Assembly (NCBI RefSeq): GCF_030685535.1
Contig: NZ_CP131601.1
Coordinates: 2,542,001-2,606,000, forward strand
Length of the DNA stretch: 64,000 bases
Direction: 5' to 3'
Source of the DNA: Photobacterium leiognathi
GTDB taxonomy: Bacteria > Pseudomonadota > Gammaproteobacteria > Enterobacterales > Vibrionaceae
Shown: positions 47,222 to 58,953 of the stretch, one piece after another
Layout of the letters: the number at the start of each line of letters is the position of its first letter
How positions within the stretch are numbered: the stretch's first letter is position 1
Made by a program: the position numbers and the translations under genes
The notes under the pieces: generated by a model
Told to the model about the DNA's origin: nothing
The model's database searches: none
Seen by the model: the letters and a program-made list of their open reading frames with translations, nothing else

Positions 47222-48685
47222 ATGACAGCCCAAGCACTCTACGCCCATTTACCTAGTGTTGATCTGATTTTAAATCATCAATCACAACAAGCCTTGATCA
47301 ACCAATACGGCAAAGAGCATATCACCGCCCTTGTTCGTCAGTTACTCGACCAAGCCCGTGATAGCATCAAACAGCAACAACAATTGCCACTATGGTTAAG
47401 CCTAAATGAGTGTGACGGGCTGGCGCTGACACAACTAAAACAGCAACGTATTACCTTGTTCTCAGAGCAATTAGCGCAAGTCGCACAACCGCTGGGATCT
47501 AAAGGACAACGCCGTGCATTTAACTTAACCGGCACTATCCTACACACCAATTTAGGTCGTGCTTTGCAAGCAGAAGCGGCGATCAAAGCGGTCACTGATG
47601 TCATGCGTTTTCCGTCAACCTTGGAATATTCACTACAACAAGGTAAGCGTGGTCACCGAGATCACGCCATTAGTGAACAACTTCAACAGCTGATTGGCTG
47701 TGAAGATGCCTGTTTGGTCAATAATAATGCTGCTGCCGTGCTACTGATGTTGGCAAGTTTAGCCAACGGTAAAGAAGTGATTGTTTCACGCGGTGAATTA
47801 GTTGAAATTGGTGGCTCGTTCCGTATTCCTGATGTCATGCGCCAAGCGGGATGTCAGTTAGTCGAAGTCGGCGCAACAAACCGTACTCATTTGAAAGATT
47901 ACCAACAAGCGATCAATGAAAACACCGCATTACTGATGAAAGTACACACCAGCAATTATATGATCCAAGGCTTTACTAGCGCGGTATCTGAAGCGGAGTT
48001 ATGTGCACTAGGACGTTCAATGCAGGTGCCAGTGATCAGCGATTTAGGTAGCGGCTCATTAATCGATTTAGCTCAATACGGACTGCCAAGCGAACCGATG
48101 CCACAAAAGATGCTCCAAGATGGCATTGATTTGGTGAGCTTCTCTGGTGACAAACTATTGGGCGGTCCACAAGCTGGGATCATTGCGGGTAATGCAGATC
48201 TGATAGCACAATTACAACACCATCCTCTAAAACGTGCCCTTCGCTGTGACAAAATGACCTTAGCAGCGCTTGAGGCAACACTGAATTTATACCGTCATCC
48301 TGAGCGTTTACCTTGTGATCTACCCACTCTTTCCATGCTTACTCGCAGCCTTGATGCCCTTACCGATTTAGGTCAGCGTCTGATACCTCACTGTCAGCAA
48401 CTGGTTGGTCAGCATTTCACCGTCTCTGTGATGCCTTCAATGGGGCAAATTGGCAGTGGTGCACTACCCACCGAACAGCTTGAATCTGTCGCATTGTGTT
48501 TCAGCGTTAACAATAATCAAACATCTCAAACGCTTAATGATCTTGCGGATCTTTTAGCAAGCGGCGAGATCCCAATTATCGGTCGTATCCACCATAACAG
48601 ACTGTGGTTATGCCTGCGTGGGATCAGCCATGAACAAGACTTTATCGCTCAGCTTGCGCAACTTTCACTTACCCATAACGAATAA
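47222..48685 (+). CDS. selA: L-seryl-tRNA(Sec) selenium transferase
   Basis: Converts Ser-tRNA(Sec) to Sec-tRNA(Sec) with selenophosphate. The 487-residue PLP enzyme (463 in E. coli) has RRAFNLTGTILHTNLGRA near the N-terminal third and the PLP Lys311 in SFSGDKLLGGPQAGII. GGSFRIPDVM and GATNRTHLKDYQ are further family blocks. It lies in fdhE-selA-selB with short spacers, next to its tRNA substrate gene selC. Confidence 0.96.
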   Translation: MTAQALYAHLPSVDLILNHQSQQALINQYGKEHITALVRQLLDQARDSIKQQQQLPLWLSLNECDGLALTQLKQQRITLFSEQLAQVAQPLGSKGQRRAFNLTGTILHTNLGRALQAEAAIKAVTDVMRFPSTLEYSLQQGKRGHRDHAISEQLQQLIGCEDACLVNNNAAAVLLMLASLANGKEVIVSRGELVEIGGSFRIPDVMRQAGCQLVEVGATNRTHLKDYQQAINENTALLMKVHTSNYMIQGFTSAVSEAELCALGRSMQVPVISDLGSGSLIDLAQYGLPSEPMPQKMLQDGIDLVSFSGDKLLGGPQAGIIAGNADLIAQLQHHPLKRALRCDKMTLAALEATLNLYRHPERLPCDLPTLSMLTRSLDALTDLGQRLIPHCQQLVGQHFTVSVMPSMGQIGSGALPTEQLESVALCFSVNNNQTSQTLNDLADLLASGEIPIIGRIHHNRLWLCLRGISHEQDFIAQLAQLSLTHNE

Positions 48686-48700
48686 CCAATAACGCCACTT

Positions 48701-50623
48701 ATGATAATCGCCACAGCTGACCATGTTGATCATGGTAAAACCCATTTACTGCAAGCCTTAACAGGCACCAATGCCGATCGTTTACCTGAAGAGCAAAAAC
48801 GTGGGCTTACCATTGATTTAGGCTATGCGTTTATGCCGTATTTATCGGCTACAACACAGCAACAAGAAACTCTCGGGTTTATTGATGTTCCCGGCCATGA
48901 GAAGTTTCTTTCTAATATGCTAGCGGGTGTCGGTACAGCCCATCATGCAATGTTAATTGTTGCTGGTGATGAAGGCATGATGGCGCAAAGCTATGAGCAT
49001 TTAGCGATCCTACGTTTACTGGCAATGGATAGCTTAACCGTGGTGATCACCAAATCCGATCTCACCACAGTAGAGCAACAACAGCAGCTAGAAGCACAGC
49101 TCACTCAACTCTTATTTCAGCAAGGCTTTACCGAGCCGCAGATCTTTCACTGCTCAGCGTTTACTGGGGATGGTATTGACGTACTTAAAGCTCACTTGAT
49201 CGCTTTAGCAGACAATGAAAGACAGCAACAAAATGATTTAGGCTTTCGCCTTGCTATCGATCGTGCTTTTCATGTCAAAGGGGCAGGTTTAGTTGTTACA
49301 GGTACCGCATTAAGTGGCAATATTGCTGTTGGTGATAGCTTACAATTTGTCAGTCACCACAAGTTAAAACAAGGCCAAACACAGACTAAAACCGTGCGCA
49401 TAAAAGGCTTACATGCACAGGGGAAAACAGCACAAACGGCGACGGAAAACCAGCGTGTGGCAATGAATATTGTCGGTGATATTGATAAACAGGATCTTAA
49501 TCGTGGCGATTGGTTAGTCGAGATTGCACCCAATACAGTGATTAATCGTGTAGCAGTTGCACTAACAGCCAATACCAATATTAAACACTGGCAAACGGTG
49601 CAGGTTTTCCATGCTGCGACCCACACTACAGGCCGTATTGCGCTTCTTGAAGCTGATGAAGTCAAAGCTGGTAATTCTGCACTAGCTGAAATTACTTTCG
49701 ATAGCCCACTGTGTTTAGCTGAGCAAGATCGCTTATTACTGCGTGATCCTGCCTTAAAAACAAATCTTGGTAGTGGTTTGGTAATTGATTTACTGCCGCC
49801 TAATCGTGGTAAGCGAAAACCCGATCGTTTAGCTTATTTAACCCAGCGCGCGCCCCTTAATGCGCCTAAAGACATCATCGCCTTTAAACTAGCCAATAAA
49901 CCGCAATCTATCAGTGAATTAACGTGGCAACATCAATGCTCTAATATCGAGCAAGTAGCTTGTGATCAAGTTGATAATGAGATCAGCCAATACGGTGATT
50001 TCCTTTGTACTTCTACCTATCAAGCACAACTACAGCATCTAATCATTGAAAAGCTCGCCCAATACCACCAGCAAGAAAACGATCATATTGGTTTGGGTAA
50101 AGATCGCTTATATCGCATCGCTGCACTCAATCAACCGACGGCTATTTTCAATGCCCTTTTAACGCAGTTATTAGCACAGCAAATTATTATCAATACCCGA
50201 GGTTGGTTACACCTTGCTAGCCACCAACTTCAGCTAACTGAACAAGAACAAAACTACTGGATCTACGTTGCACAAATGATGCAAACCAGCCAAGAGCCTT
50301 GGTGGGTTCGCGATCTTGCCAATGCGTGCGATATTGATGAAGACGAACTACGTACACTTAGCTATAAACTGGCACAACTGGGTTATATCTCTGCCATCGT
50401 GAAAGATCGTTATGTTACTCATGAGTATTTAATTCACATCGCCAATGCAGTACGAAAACATATCGAGCAGAACCAAAAACTAGAGACGGCAGATTTTAGA
50501 AACCTAAGCCAATTAGGGCGCAAGGTAGCGGTACAAATATTGGAATACTTAGACAAGATTGGATTTACAAAAAGAAAGTTTAATTACCGCGAACTGCGAG
50601 ATGAAGATTTACTGAAAGGATAA
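48701..50623 (+). CDS. selB: selenocysteine-specific elongation factor
   Basis: Brings Sec-tRNA(Sec) to UGA codons by binding the SECIS hairpin. The 640-residue protein has an EF-Tu-like GTPase domain: DHVDHGKTHLLQALTG (7-22), the switch RGLTIDLGYAF, DVPGHEKFL and TKSDL. Domains II-III follow, and four winged helices make up the C-terminal ~260 residues that bind SECIS RNA. It lies 15 bases after selA and is last of the operon. selC is antisense 10 bases downstream. Confidence 0.96.
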   Translation: MIIATADHVDHGKTHLLQALTGTNADRLPEEQKRGLTIDLGYAFMPYLSATTQQQETLGFIDVPGHEKFLSNMLAGVGTAHHAMLIVAGDEGMMAQSYEHLAILRLLAMDSLTVVITKSDLTTVEQQQQLEAQLTQLLFQQGFTEPQIFHCSAFTGDGIDVLKAHLIALADNERQQQNDLGFRLAIDRAFHVKGAGLVVTGTALSGNIAVGDSLQFVSHHKLKQGQTQTKTVRIKGLHAQGKTAQTATENQRVAMNIVGDIDKQDLNRGDWLVEIAPNTVINRVAVALTANTNIKHWQTVQVFHAATHTTGRIALLEADEVKAGNSALAEITFDSPLCLAEQDRLLLRDPALKTNLGSGLVIDLLPPNRGKRKPDRLAYLTQRAPLNAPKDIIAFKLANKPQSISELTWQHQCSNIEQVACDQVDNEISQYGDFLCTSTYQAQLQHLIIEKLAQYHQQENDHIGLGKDRLYRIAALNQPTAIFNALLTQLLAQQIIINTRGWLHLASHQLQLTEQEQNYWIYVAQMMQTSQEPWWVRDLANACDIDEDELRTLSYKLAQLGYISAIVKDRYVTHEYLIHIANAVRKHIEQNQKLETADFRNLSQLGRKVAVQILEYLDKIGFTKRKFNYRELRDEDLLKG

Positions 50624-50633
50624 ACAAACAAAG

Positions 50634-50728
50634 TGGCGGAAGAACATAGGAGTCGAACCTACCCAGGACTGCTGGCAGCCCTACCCGGATTTGAAATCCG
50701 GACGCATCACCGGATACGCCGTTCTTCC
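50634..50728 (-). tRNA. selC: tRNA-Sec (anticodon TCA)
   Basis: A 95-base gene on the minus strand with encoded CCA (50636-50634) and the long acceptor and variable arms of tRNA-Sec. It starts GGAAGAACGG, has the anticodon loop TTTCAAA (TCA at 50694-50692) and the T arm GGTTCGACTCC. It aligns over its whole length with E. coli selC. Unusual place: convergent to selB, 10 bases from its stop. Confidence 0.97.
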
Positions 50729-50769
50729 TCATTTGTGTGACGTATTTTATGCGTTAAAGGTATGGTTAT

Positions 50770-50810
50770 CAACTGCTATCGCTCAATTTCAGGGATAGCA
50801 GTTGTTTTTT
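50770..50810 (+). terminator. terminator of the fdn-fdhE-selAB operon
   Basis: CAACTGCTATC (50770-50780) / GATAGCAGTTG (50794-50804), 13-base loop, followed by six T on the plus strand. It lies beyond selC, so plus-strand transcripts would carry antisense selC. Confidence 0.85.
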
Positions 50811-50834
50811 AAGATCAACTGATTAAATATCAAA

Positions 50835-51815
50835 CTACTTCATTTGCTGATCTAAATTTAGGATCGTTAAGGCGTTACTTACGCTAGTTGCAAGCACATC
50901 AACCACCCCCGAACGCAATGCGCCTAATAGTGCTAAGGCTTTACTATTTTCTGCGGCAACTACTACCACCGTTGGAATATGACGCAACTCTTCCATGGTT
51001 AAACCAATGACACGATCGCTCATCATGGTATCAGCTTGTTTACCGTGACTATCAAAAAAGTCATAACCTGCAATATCACCGACCACGCCTTTACGAATAC
51101 GGGCTTCAACAATCTCTTGTGGAGTAAACCAACCTAACTTCACCATATGGCTGTTTTCATTCATATCACCGACACCAACTAACGCCACATCAGCACGACG
51201 TGCACGATCTAACGTCTCTTTAACTGTGCCGTTTTTCATGAAGGCTTCTTTTACCACAATGTCTTCAACATACGCTGGGGCATACAAGGTTTCACTGATG
51301 CCATCGTATTTTTTCGCTAACTGACGACAAATATGATCGGCATTAATCGCATTACCTGAGCGGTGAGTACCACCAATACCACACACAAAACGACATTTAC
51401 GGTGCGGCACAACTCCCACATGGCTAGCAATCGAGGCAATGTTACGTCCCTGACCGACCGATACCACCATATCATCAGTGAGGGTTGCAGTAAGGTAGCT
51501 TGAAACTAAACTCGCCACTTGCTGACGTTGGGTTTCATCATCAGGCTGATCAAGTGCTACTAATGCGCGTTTTAGATTAAAGCGCTCAATCAGTTGTTGC
51601 TCTAACTTTTCACTAAATACAGGGTGGTATTTGACGGTGATTTCCACCACCCCCTCTTCACGAGCACGGCGTAGTAAACGCCCCACTTTAGCGCGAGACA
51701 TACCAAAACGCTGAGAGATCTCTTCTTGAGTCGCACCATCCTGATAATAAGCAATGGCGATCTCAGTCAGTAAATCGCTATCTACATGGTTACTGTCAGT
51801 GCTGCTTGTACTCAT
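50835..51815 (-). CDS. SorC/DeoR-family sugar-responsive regulator
   Basis: A 326-residue SorC-type protein: helix-turn-helix at about 26-50 (DGATQEEISQRFGMSRAKVGRLLRRAREEGVVEI), then a sugar-phosphate isomerase-like effector domain with VSVGQGRNIASIA, CGIGGTH, ALVGVGD and GVVGDIAGYDFFD. Such proteins (LsrR, SorC, DeoR of Bacillus) bind phosphorylated sugars. No target operon is next to it, so its effector is unknown. Confidence 0.88.
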   Translation of the reverse strand: MSTSSTDSNHVDSDLLTEIAIAYYQDGATQEEISQRFGMSRAKVGRLLRRAREEGVVEITVKYHPVFSEKLEQQLIERFNLKRALVALDQPDDETQRQQVASLVSSYLTATLTDDMVVSVGQGRNIASIASHVGVVPHRKCRFVCGIGGTHRSGNAINADHICRQLAKKYDGISETLYAPAYVEDIVVKEAFMKNGTVKETLDRARRADVALVGVGDMNENSHMVKLGWFTPQEIVEARIRKGVVGDIAGYDFFDSHGKQADTMMSDRVIGLTMEELRHIPTVVVVAAENSKALALLGALRSGVVDVLATSVSNALTILNLDQQMK

Positions 51816-52070
51816 TATGGTGCCCTTTATATGGATGAACGGGAATATTCTATCACTGAGAAGAACAAAGCAATACAGACTAAACTCTCACATTTATACC
51901 TGTACACCTTTCACTCATAAAAACAGCACAAAAGTGAACGTGTTTTTTACCACCTGTAGGCTTATGTCTAAAATCAAACATAACCAACTGATATAAAAAC
52001 ACTTAATATTGCGTACAGCTTTTTACCTTATGTATACCAAAAGCTAAAAAGGCTGCTCAAACAAAACTCG

Positions 52071-52105
52071 TTGCTCGAAGAGTAAGTTTATTCTATATAC
52101 AAAAA
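52071..52105. repeat. direct repeat, left copy
   Basis: TTGCTCGAAGAGTAAGTTTA and the next 15 bases match the right copy at 52349-52384 with two or three differences. In both copies tRNA sequence on the minus strand follows within 50 bases. Confidence 0.8.
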
Positions 52106-52136
52106 GAGCTCTGTATGTCTATTGAGGCCTTAAATA

Positions 52137-52190
52137 AGGTCACGGAACAAAGATAAGAGTCGAACCGTTACTGACATTCAACTAAGATCT
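52137..52190 (-). pseudogene. remnant of a tRNA gene (probably tRNA-Asp copy)
   Basis: CACGGAACAAAGATAAGAGT and following bases line up with the CCA end and T arm of the intact tRNA-Asp at 52417. The T-arm core GGTTCGACTC is kept on the minus strand. The acceptor stem, anticodon arm and D arm are no longer recognisable, so it cannot be functional. Confidence 0.5.
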
Positions 52191-52242
52191 CAAATAAAAA
52201 AGCTAATCTACTTAACGGCTTAGATACTTAATATATTAACGC

Positions 52243-52272
52243 AAAAAAGCCCCGCTATTTATAGCGAGGCTT
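52243..52272 (-). terminator. minus-strand terminator in the tRNA remnant region
   Basis: AAGCCCCGCTAT (52247-52258) / ATAGCGAGGCTT (52261-52272) with one mismatch; on the minus strand six T follow (52243-52248 region). It may be a back-up terminator for the rRNA operon. Confidence 0.6.
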
Positions 52273-52348
52273 CTTAATAAGTGACAAAACGGTGGAGACA
52301 CCTAGTCCGGGCTTGCGTTCATTGGACTCACAAACGAGCGGGACTCAT

Positions 52349-52384
52349 TGCTCGAAGAGCAAGTTTATTCTATATACGAAAAGA
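52349..52384. repeat. direct repeat, right copy
   Basis: Partner of the copy at 52071-52105. It lies just beyond the tRNA-Asp terminator. Confidence 0.8.
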
Positions 52385-52407
52385 CCCCAGCATTTCTGCT
52401 GAGGTCT
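52378..52407 (-). terminator. terminator of the rRNA operon
   Basis: AGACCCCAGCA (52382-52392) / TGCTGAGGTCT (52397-52407), 4-base loop, one mismatch, followed by T on the minus strand. It lies 10 bases after tRNA-Asp. Confidence 0.75.
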
Positions 52408-52416
52408 AAAATAAAG

Positions 52417-52493
52417 TGGCGGAGCGGACGGGACTCGAACCCGCGACCCCCGGCGTGACAGGCTGGTATTCTAACCAACTGAACTACCGCTCC
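52417..52493 (-). tRNA. tRNA-Asp (anticodon GTC)
   Basis: A 77-base gene with encoded CCA on the minus strand, starting GGAGCGGTAGTTCAG. The anticodon loop is CTGTCAC and the T arm GGGTTCGAGTCCC. It is the distal tRNA of the rRNA operon, after 5S. Confidence 0.96.
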
Positions 52494-52630
52494 GACTAAC
52501 ATGGATGTTCTAATATCGCGAAGCCATGGGTGGCTAAGAGCGATAACACCACATGCGATATCCATAGTTCAAATAGATATCTATTTTTTTGCTTTCAGAT
52601 TTTTCTTAAAAATCTGAAGACAGAAATTAA

Positions 52631-52749
52631 AGCCTGGCGATGTCCTACTCTCACATGGGGAGGCCCCACACTACCATCGGCGCTATTACGTTTCACTACT
52701 GAGTTCGGCATGGGATCAGGTGGATCCATAATGCTATAGTCGCCAAGCA
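52631..52749 (-). rRNA. rrf: 5S ribosomal RNA
   Basis: About 119 bases on the minus strand from TGCTTGGCGACTATAGC to the complementary end ATCGCCAGGCT. The internal CCGAACTCAGTAGTGAAACG block is diagnostic. Ends are estimated within a few bases. An 85-base spacer separates it from 23S. Confidence 0.95.
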
Positions 52750-52816
52750 AATTCGTTACAATCTTGAAAAGCTGATTCTCAAACACACGTTCAAGTGTTC
52801 TTGGAGTCCGAATAAA

Positions 52817-52834
52817 ACCCCTTGGGTGTTGTAT

Positions 52835-52840
<6 letters not shown>
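52817..52840 (-). other. 3' arm of the 23S processing stem
   Basis: The flank just outside the 23S 3' end complements 55715-55740 outside the 5' end (GTTGTATGGTTAAG with CTTAACCATACAAC). Together they make the long RNase III stem that frees 23S. Confidence 0.75.
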
Positions 52841-55714
<2,874 letters not shown>

Positions 55715-55722
<8 letters not shown>

Positions 55723-55740
55723 ATACAACCCCAAGAGGTT
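55715..55740 (-). other. 5' arm of the 23S processing stem
   Basis: Pairs with 52817-52840; extension of the pairing through CCCCAAGAGG / CCCTTGGGG-like bases makes about 20 pairs. Confidence 0.75.
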
Positions 55741-56058
55741 TCGCTCTTAGTTTTCACTTAAAAAGTGAAATAAGTTGGTCAAACAACCAAGGTTTATGTC
55801 TAACACTTCGATCAAGAAAGTATTAAACGTTGGTTTTTCGCCGGACTCATTATTTGTCTTCACTTTAAAAAAGTGAAAGCAAACAACAGACACTTGAATG
55901 TGTTTGTTTTTGAGAACTCGTTTTCATCTTTCGATGAAAACTATAAATCAATCTATTCGATTGAATTTACTAGTCAGCTTTCCAGATTGTTAAAGAGCAT
56001 TGTGTTTATCGTTAAATAACCACTTTTTAAAGACACTCAAGAGAATGCGTTTAAAGAG
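55723..56058 (-). other. spacer between tRNA-Glu and 23S, with boxA
   Basis: Untranslated rRNA spacer. It holds two short TTTCACTT / AAGTGAAA hairpins (55751-55770 and near 55860-55878) and boxA, read on the minus strand as TGCTCTTTAA (55999-55990), an antitermination element. Confidence 0.7.
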
Positions 56059-56134
56059 TGGCGTCCCGTAGGGGAGTCGAACCCCTGTTACCGCCGTGAA
56101 AGGGCGGTGTCCTAGGCCTCTAGACGAACGGGAC
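56059..56134 (-). tRNA. tRNA-Glu (anticodon TTC), copy 2
   Basis: A 76-base gene with CCA, starting GTCCCGTTCGTCTAGAGG; anticodon loop CTTTCAC. Identical in sequence to the copy at 56440-56515. Confidence 0.96.
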
Positions 56135-56137
56135 ACA

Positions 56138-56213
56138 TGGTGGAGCTAAGCGGGATCGAACCGCTGACCTCTTCGCTGCCAGCGAAGCGCTCTCCCAGCT
56201 GAGCTATAGCCCC
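56138..56213 (-). tRNA. tRNA-Ala (anticodon GGC)
   Basis: A 76-base gene with CCA, starting GGGGCTATAGCTCAG; anticodon loop CTGGCAG. Only 3 bases separate it from tRNA-Glu copy 2. Confidence 0.95.
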
Positions 56214-56237
56214 AACTTTTACTTCTTAGGGAAGAAG

Positions 56238-56313
56238 TGGTGGGCGATACCGGGCTCGAACCAGTGACCCCCTCCTTGTAAGGGAGGTGCTCTCCCAACT
56301 GAGCTAATCGCCC
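56238..56313 (-). tRNA. tRNA-Val (anticodon TAC)
   Basis: A 76-base gene with CCA, starting GGGCGATTAGCTCAG; anticodon loop CTTACAA. Confidence 0.95.
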
Positions 56314-56342
56314 TCCGATGTTTTACATCTTCGAGGAGAAGA

Positions 56343-56418
56343 TGGTGGGTCGTGCAGGATTCGAACCTGCGACCAATTGATTAAAAGTCAACTGCTCTAC
56401 CAACTGAGCTAACGACCC
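56343..56418 (-). tRNA. tRNA-Lys (anticodon TTT)
   Basis: A 76-base gene with CCA, starting GGGTCGTTAGCTCAG; anticodon loop CTTTTAA. Confidence 0.95.
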
Positions 56419-56439
56419 AATTTGCACTTCAAAGAGAAG

Positions 56440-56515
56440 TGGCGTCCCGTAGGGGAGTCGAACCCCTGTTACCGCCGTGAAAGGGCGGTGTCCTAGGCCT
56501 CTAGACGAACGGGAC
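56440..56515 (-). tRNA. tRNA-Glu (anticodon TTC), copy 1
   Basis: A 76-base gene with CCA, the first tRNA after 16S. Identical to copy 2 at 56059-56134. Confidence 0.96.
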
Positions 56516-56524
56516 AATGTTCGT

Positions 56525-56551
56525 ACTTAATGTTGTTGGGCAACATTAAGT
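56525..56551 (-). other. hairpin between 16S and tRNA-Glu
   Basis: ACTTAATGTTG (56525-56535) / CAACATTAAGT (56541-56551), 11-bp perfect stem with a 5-base loop. Probably a processing or spacer element. Confidence 0.55.
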
Positions 56552-56568
56552 GGCTCTCTTACATTTTA

Positions 56569-56586
56569 ACCAAGCAATCTGTGTGG
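56569..56586 (-). other. 3' arm of the 16S processing stem
   Basis: Complementary in 17 of 18 positions to 58328-58345 upstream of 16S. The pair would form the RNase III substrate enclosing 16S. Confidence 0.75.
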
Positions 56587-56615
56587 ACACTGCATTTAAA
56601 CAGTAAGTCTTTAGG

Positions 56616-58167
<1,552 letters not shown>

Positions 58168-58327
58168 AAGTTTTGTTGGTCTTCCGACCGACTCAATGAA
58201 TACTGTTAATTCATCATAAATGATGAATGAATTGACTGTGCTGTTCCCCCTCTTTATATAAAGAAGCGAATCAAATTGGTCACTAGTATCATTGATAAAT
58301 CTTTTTGACTAATCATTCAACGAGTGC

Positions 58328-58345
58328 CCACACAGATTGCATGGT
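58328..58345 (-). other. 5' arm of the 16S processing stem
   Basis: CCACACAGATTGCATGGT on the plus strand; pairs with 56569-56586 (17 of 18). Confidence 0.75.
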
Positions 58346-58410
58346 CAAATTTTTAAAGAACAATACTGATTGTTGCTTGCCAGTGGCTCACTCCGTGTCA
58401 GTGAGGTCGC

Positions 58411-58438
58411 ATTATAGGAATATTTTTTTCGCTGACAA
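58411..58438 (-). promoter_or_regulatory. rRNA operon P1 promoter
   Basis: Minus strand: TTGTCA (58438-58433), 16 bases, TATAAT (58416-58411), then the GC-rich discriminator GCGACCTC expected of a stringently controlled rRNA promoter. The A/T tract upstream may act as an UP element. Confidence 0.82.
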
Positions 58439-58450
58439 TAGATTTTTGAC

Positions 58451-58488
58451 AAAAAAAAAATCGTTTGAATAAATTTTATTCAAAACGA
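58451..58488 (-). terminator. terminator of the minor-pilin operon
   Basis: Minus strand: a 13-14 bp stem (TCGTTTTGAATAAA with TTTATTCAAACGA) followed by ten T (58460-58451). It ends 12 bases before the rRNA P1 -35 element. Confidence 0.85.
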
Positions 58489-58524
58489 CTTTTTTAAATG
58501 TTTTTTGGTAATAATTTAGCCTAG

Positions 58525-58953
58525 TTAATCAAATTCACTATATTTGGACACAGCTGTCTTCAGAGAAACAGCTTGGGATACACCACGGCGATCTGCCCAA
58601 CTCACTGTGACATCAATTGTTCTTAACGCACCAGACAAAGATAAATTAGATGCATCACACGTTAATGTATAAATAGACCCGCTAGTTAACGTGCTAGACA
58701 GACAATAAGTAGAATCAGCCATACTTGCAAAAGGTATCAAACCAGTAGCCCCGCTCACATTATTTGCACGTCTTTGATAATATTCCATTTGTGACTCTGC
58801 AATATATAGTGCATCTAATGTCTTTAACGCATTTTCAGATTTTACTTCCATATAAGCCTGCATTTTAACAAGGCCCAATACTCCAACTGAAAGTACTGCA
58901 AGTGAGATGACGACTTCTAATAGGCTAAAACCCTTTTGATTTTTATAGATCAT
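58525..58953 (-). CDS. pilV: type IV pilus minor pilin PilV-like
   Basis: A 142-residue prepilin. It has a short leader, the peptidase site KGFSLLEVV with Glu5, and a hydrophobic helix to about residue 33 (GVLGLVKMQ). One likely disulfide pair lies around residues 83-99 (TYCLSS, LTCDAS). Minor pilins prime assembly of the type IV pilus at the inner membrane. It overlaps the preceding pilX-like gene by 11 bases and ends the operon. Confidence 0.85.
   Translation of the reverse strand: MIYKNQKGFSLLEVVISLAVLSVGVLGLVKMQAYMEVKSENALKTLDALYIAESQMEYYQRRANNVSGATGLIPFASMADSTYCLSSTLTSGSIYTLTCDASNLSLSGALRTIDVTVSWADRRGVSQAVSLKTAVSKYSEFD

Larger units (their letters stand above)
51816..52416. other. 600-bp intergenic region with degenerate tRNA-flanking duplications
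   Basis: No coding gene is convincing here. The first 250 bases hold the regulator's promoter and AT-rich sequence. From about 52070 the DNA looks like a decayed copy of the tRNA-Asp 3' region (separate entries). A hairpin terminator lies at 52243-52272. Confidence 0.55.
58168..58524 (-). other. rRNA operon leader and upstream region
   Basis: No gene. It contains a boxA-like element read on the minus strand as TGTTCTTTAA (58362-58353), the 16S 5' processing arm (58328-58345), the P1 promoter, and the pilin terminator at 58451-58488. Confidence 0.7.

Noticed and set aside
52285..52348. A third intact tRNA (Trp-like) upstream of the right direct repeat
   Set aside because: Only short scraps such as GGTGGAGAC resemble a tRNA. 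No cloverleaf can be drawn.
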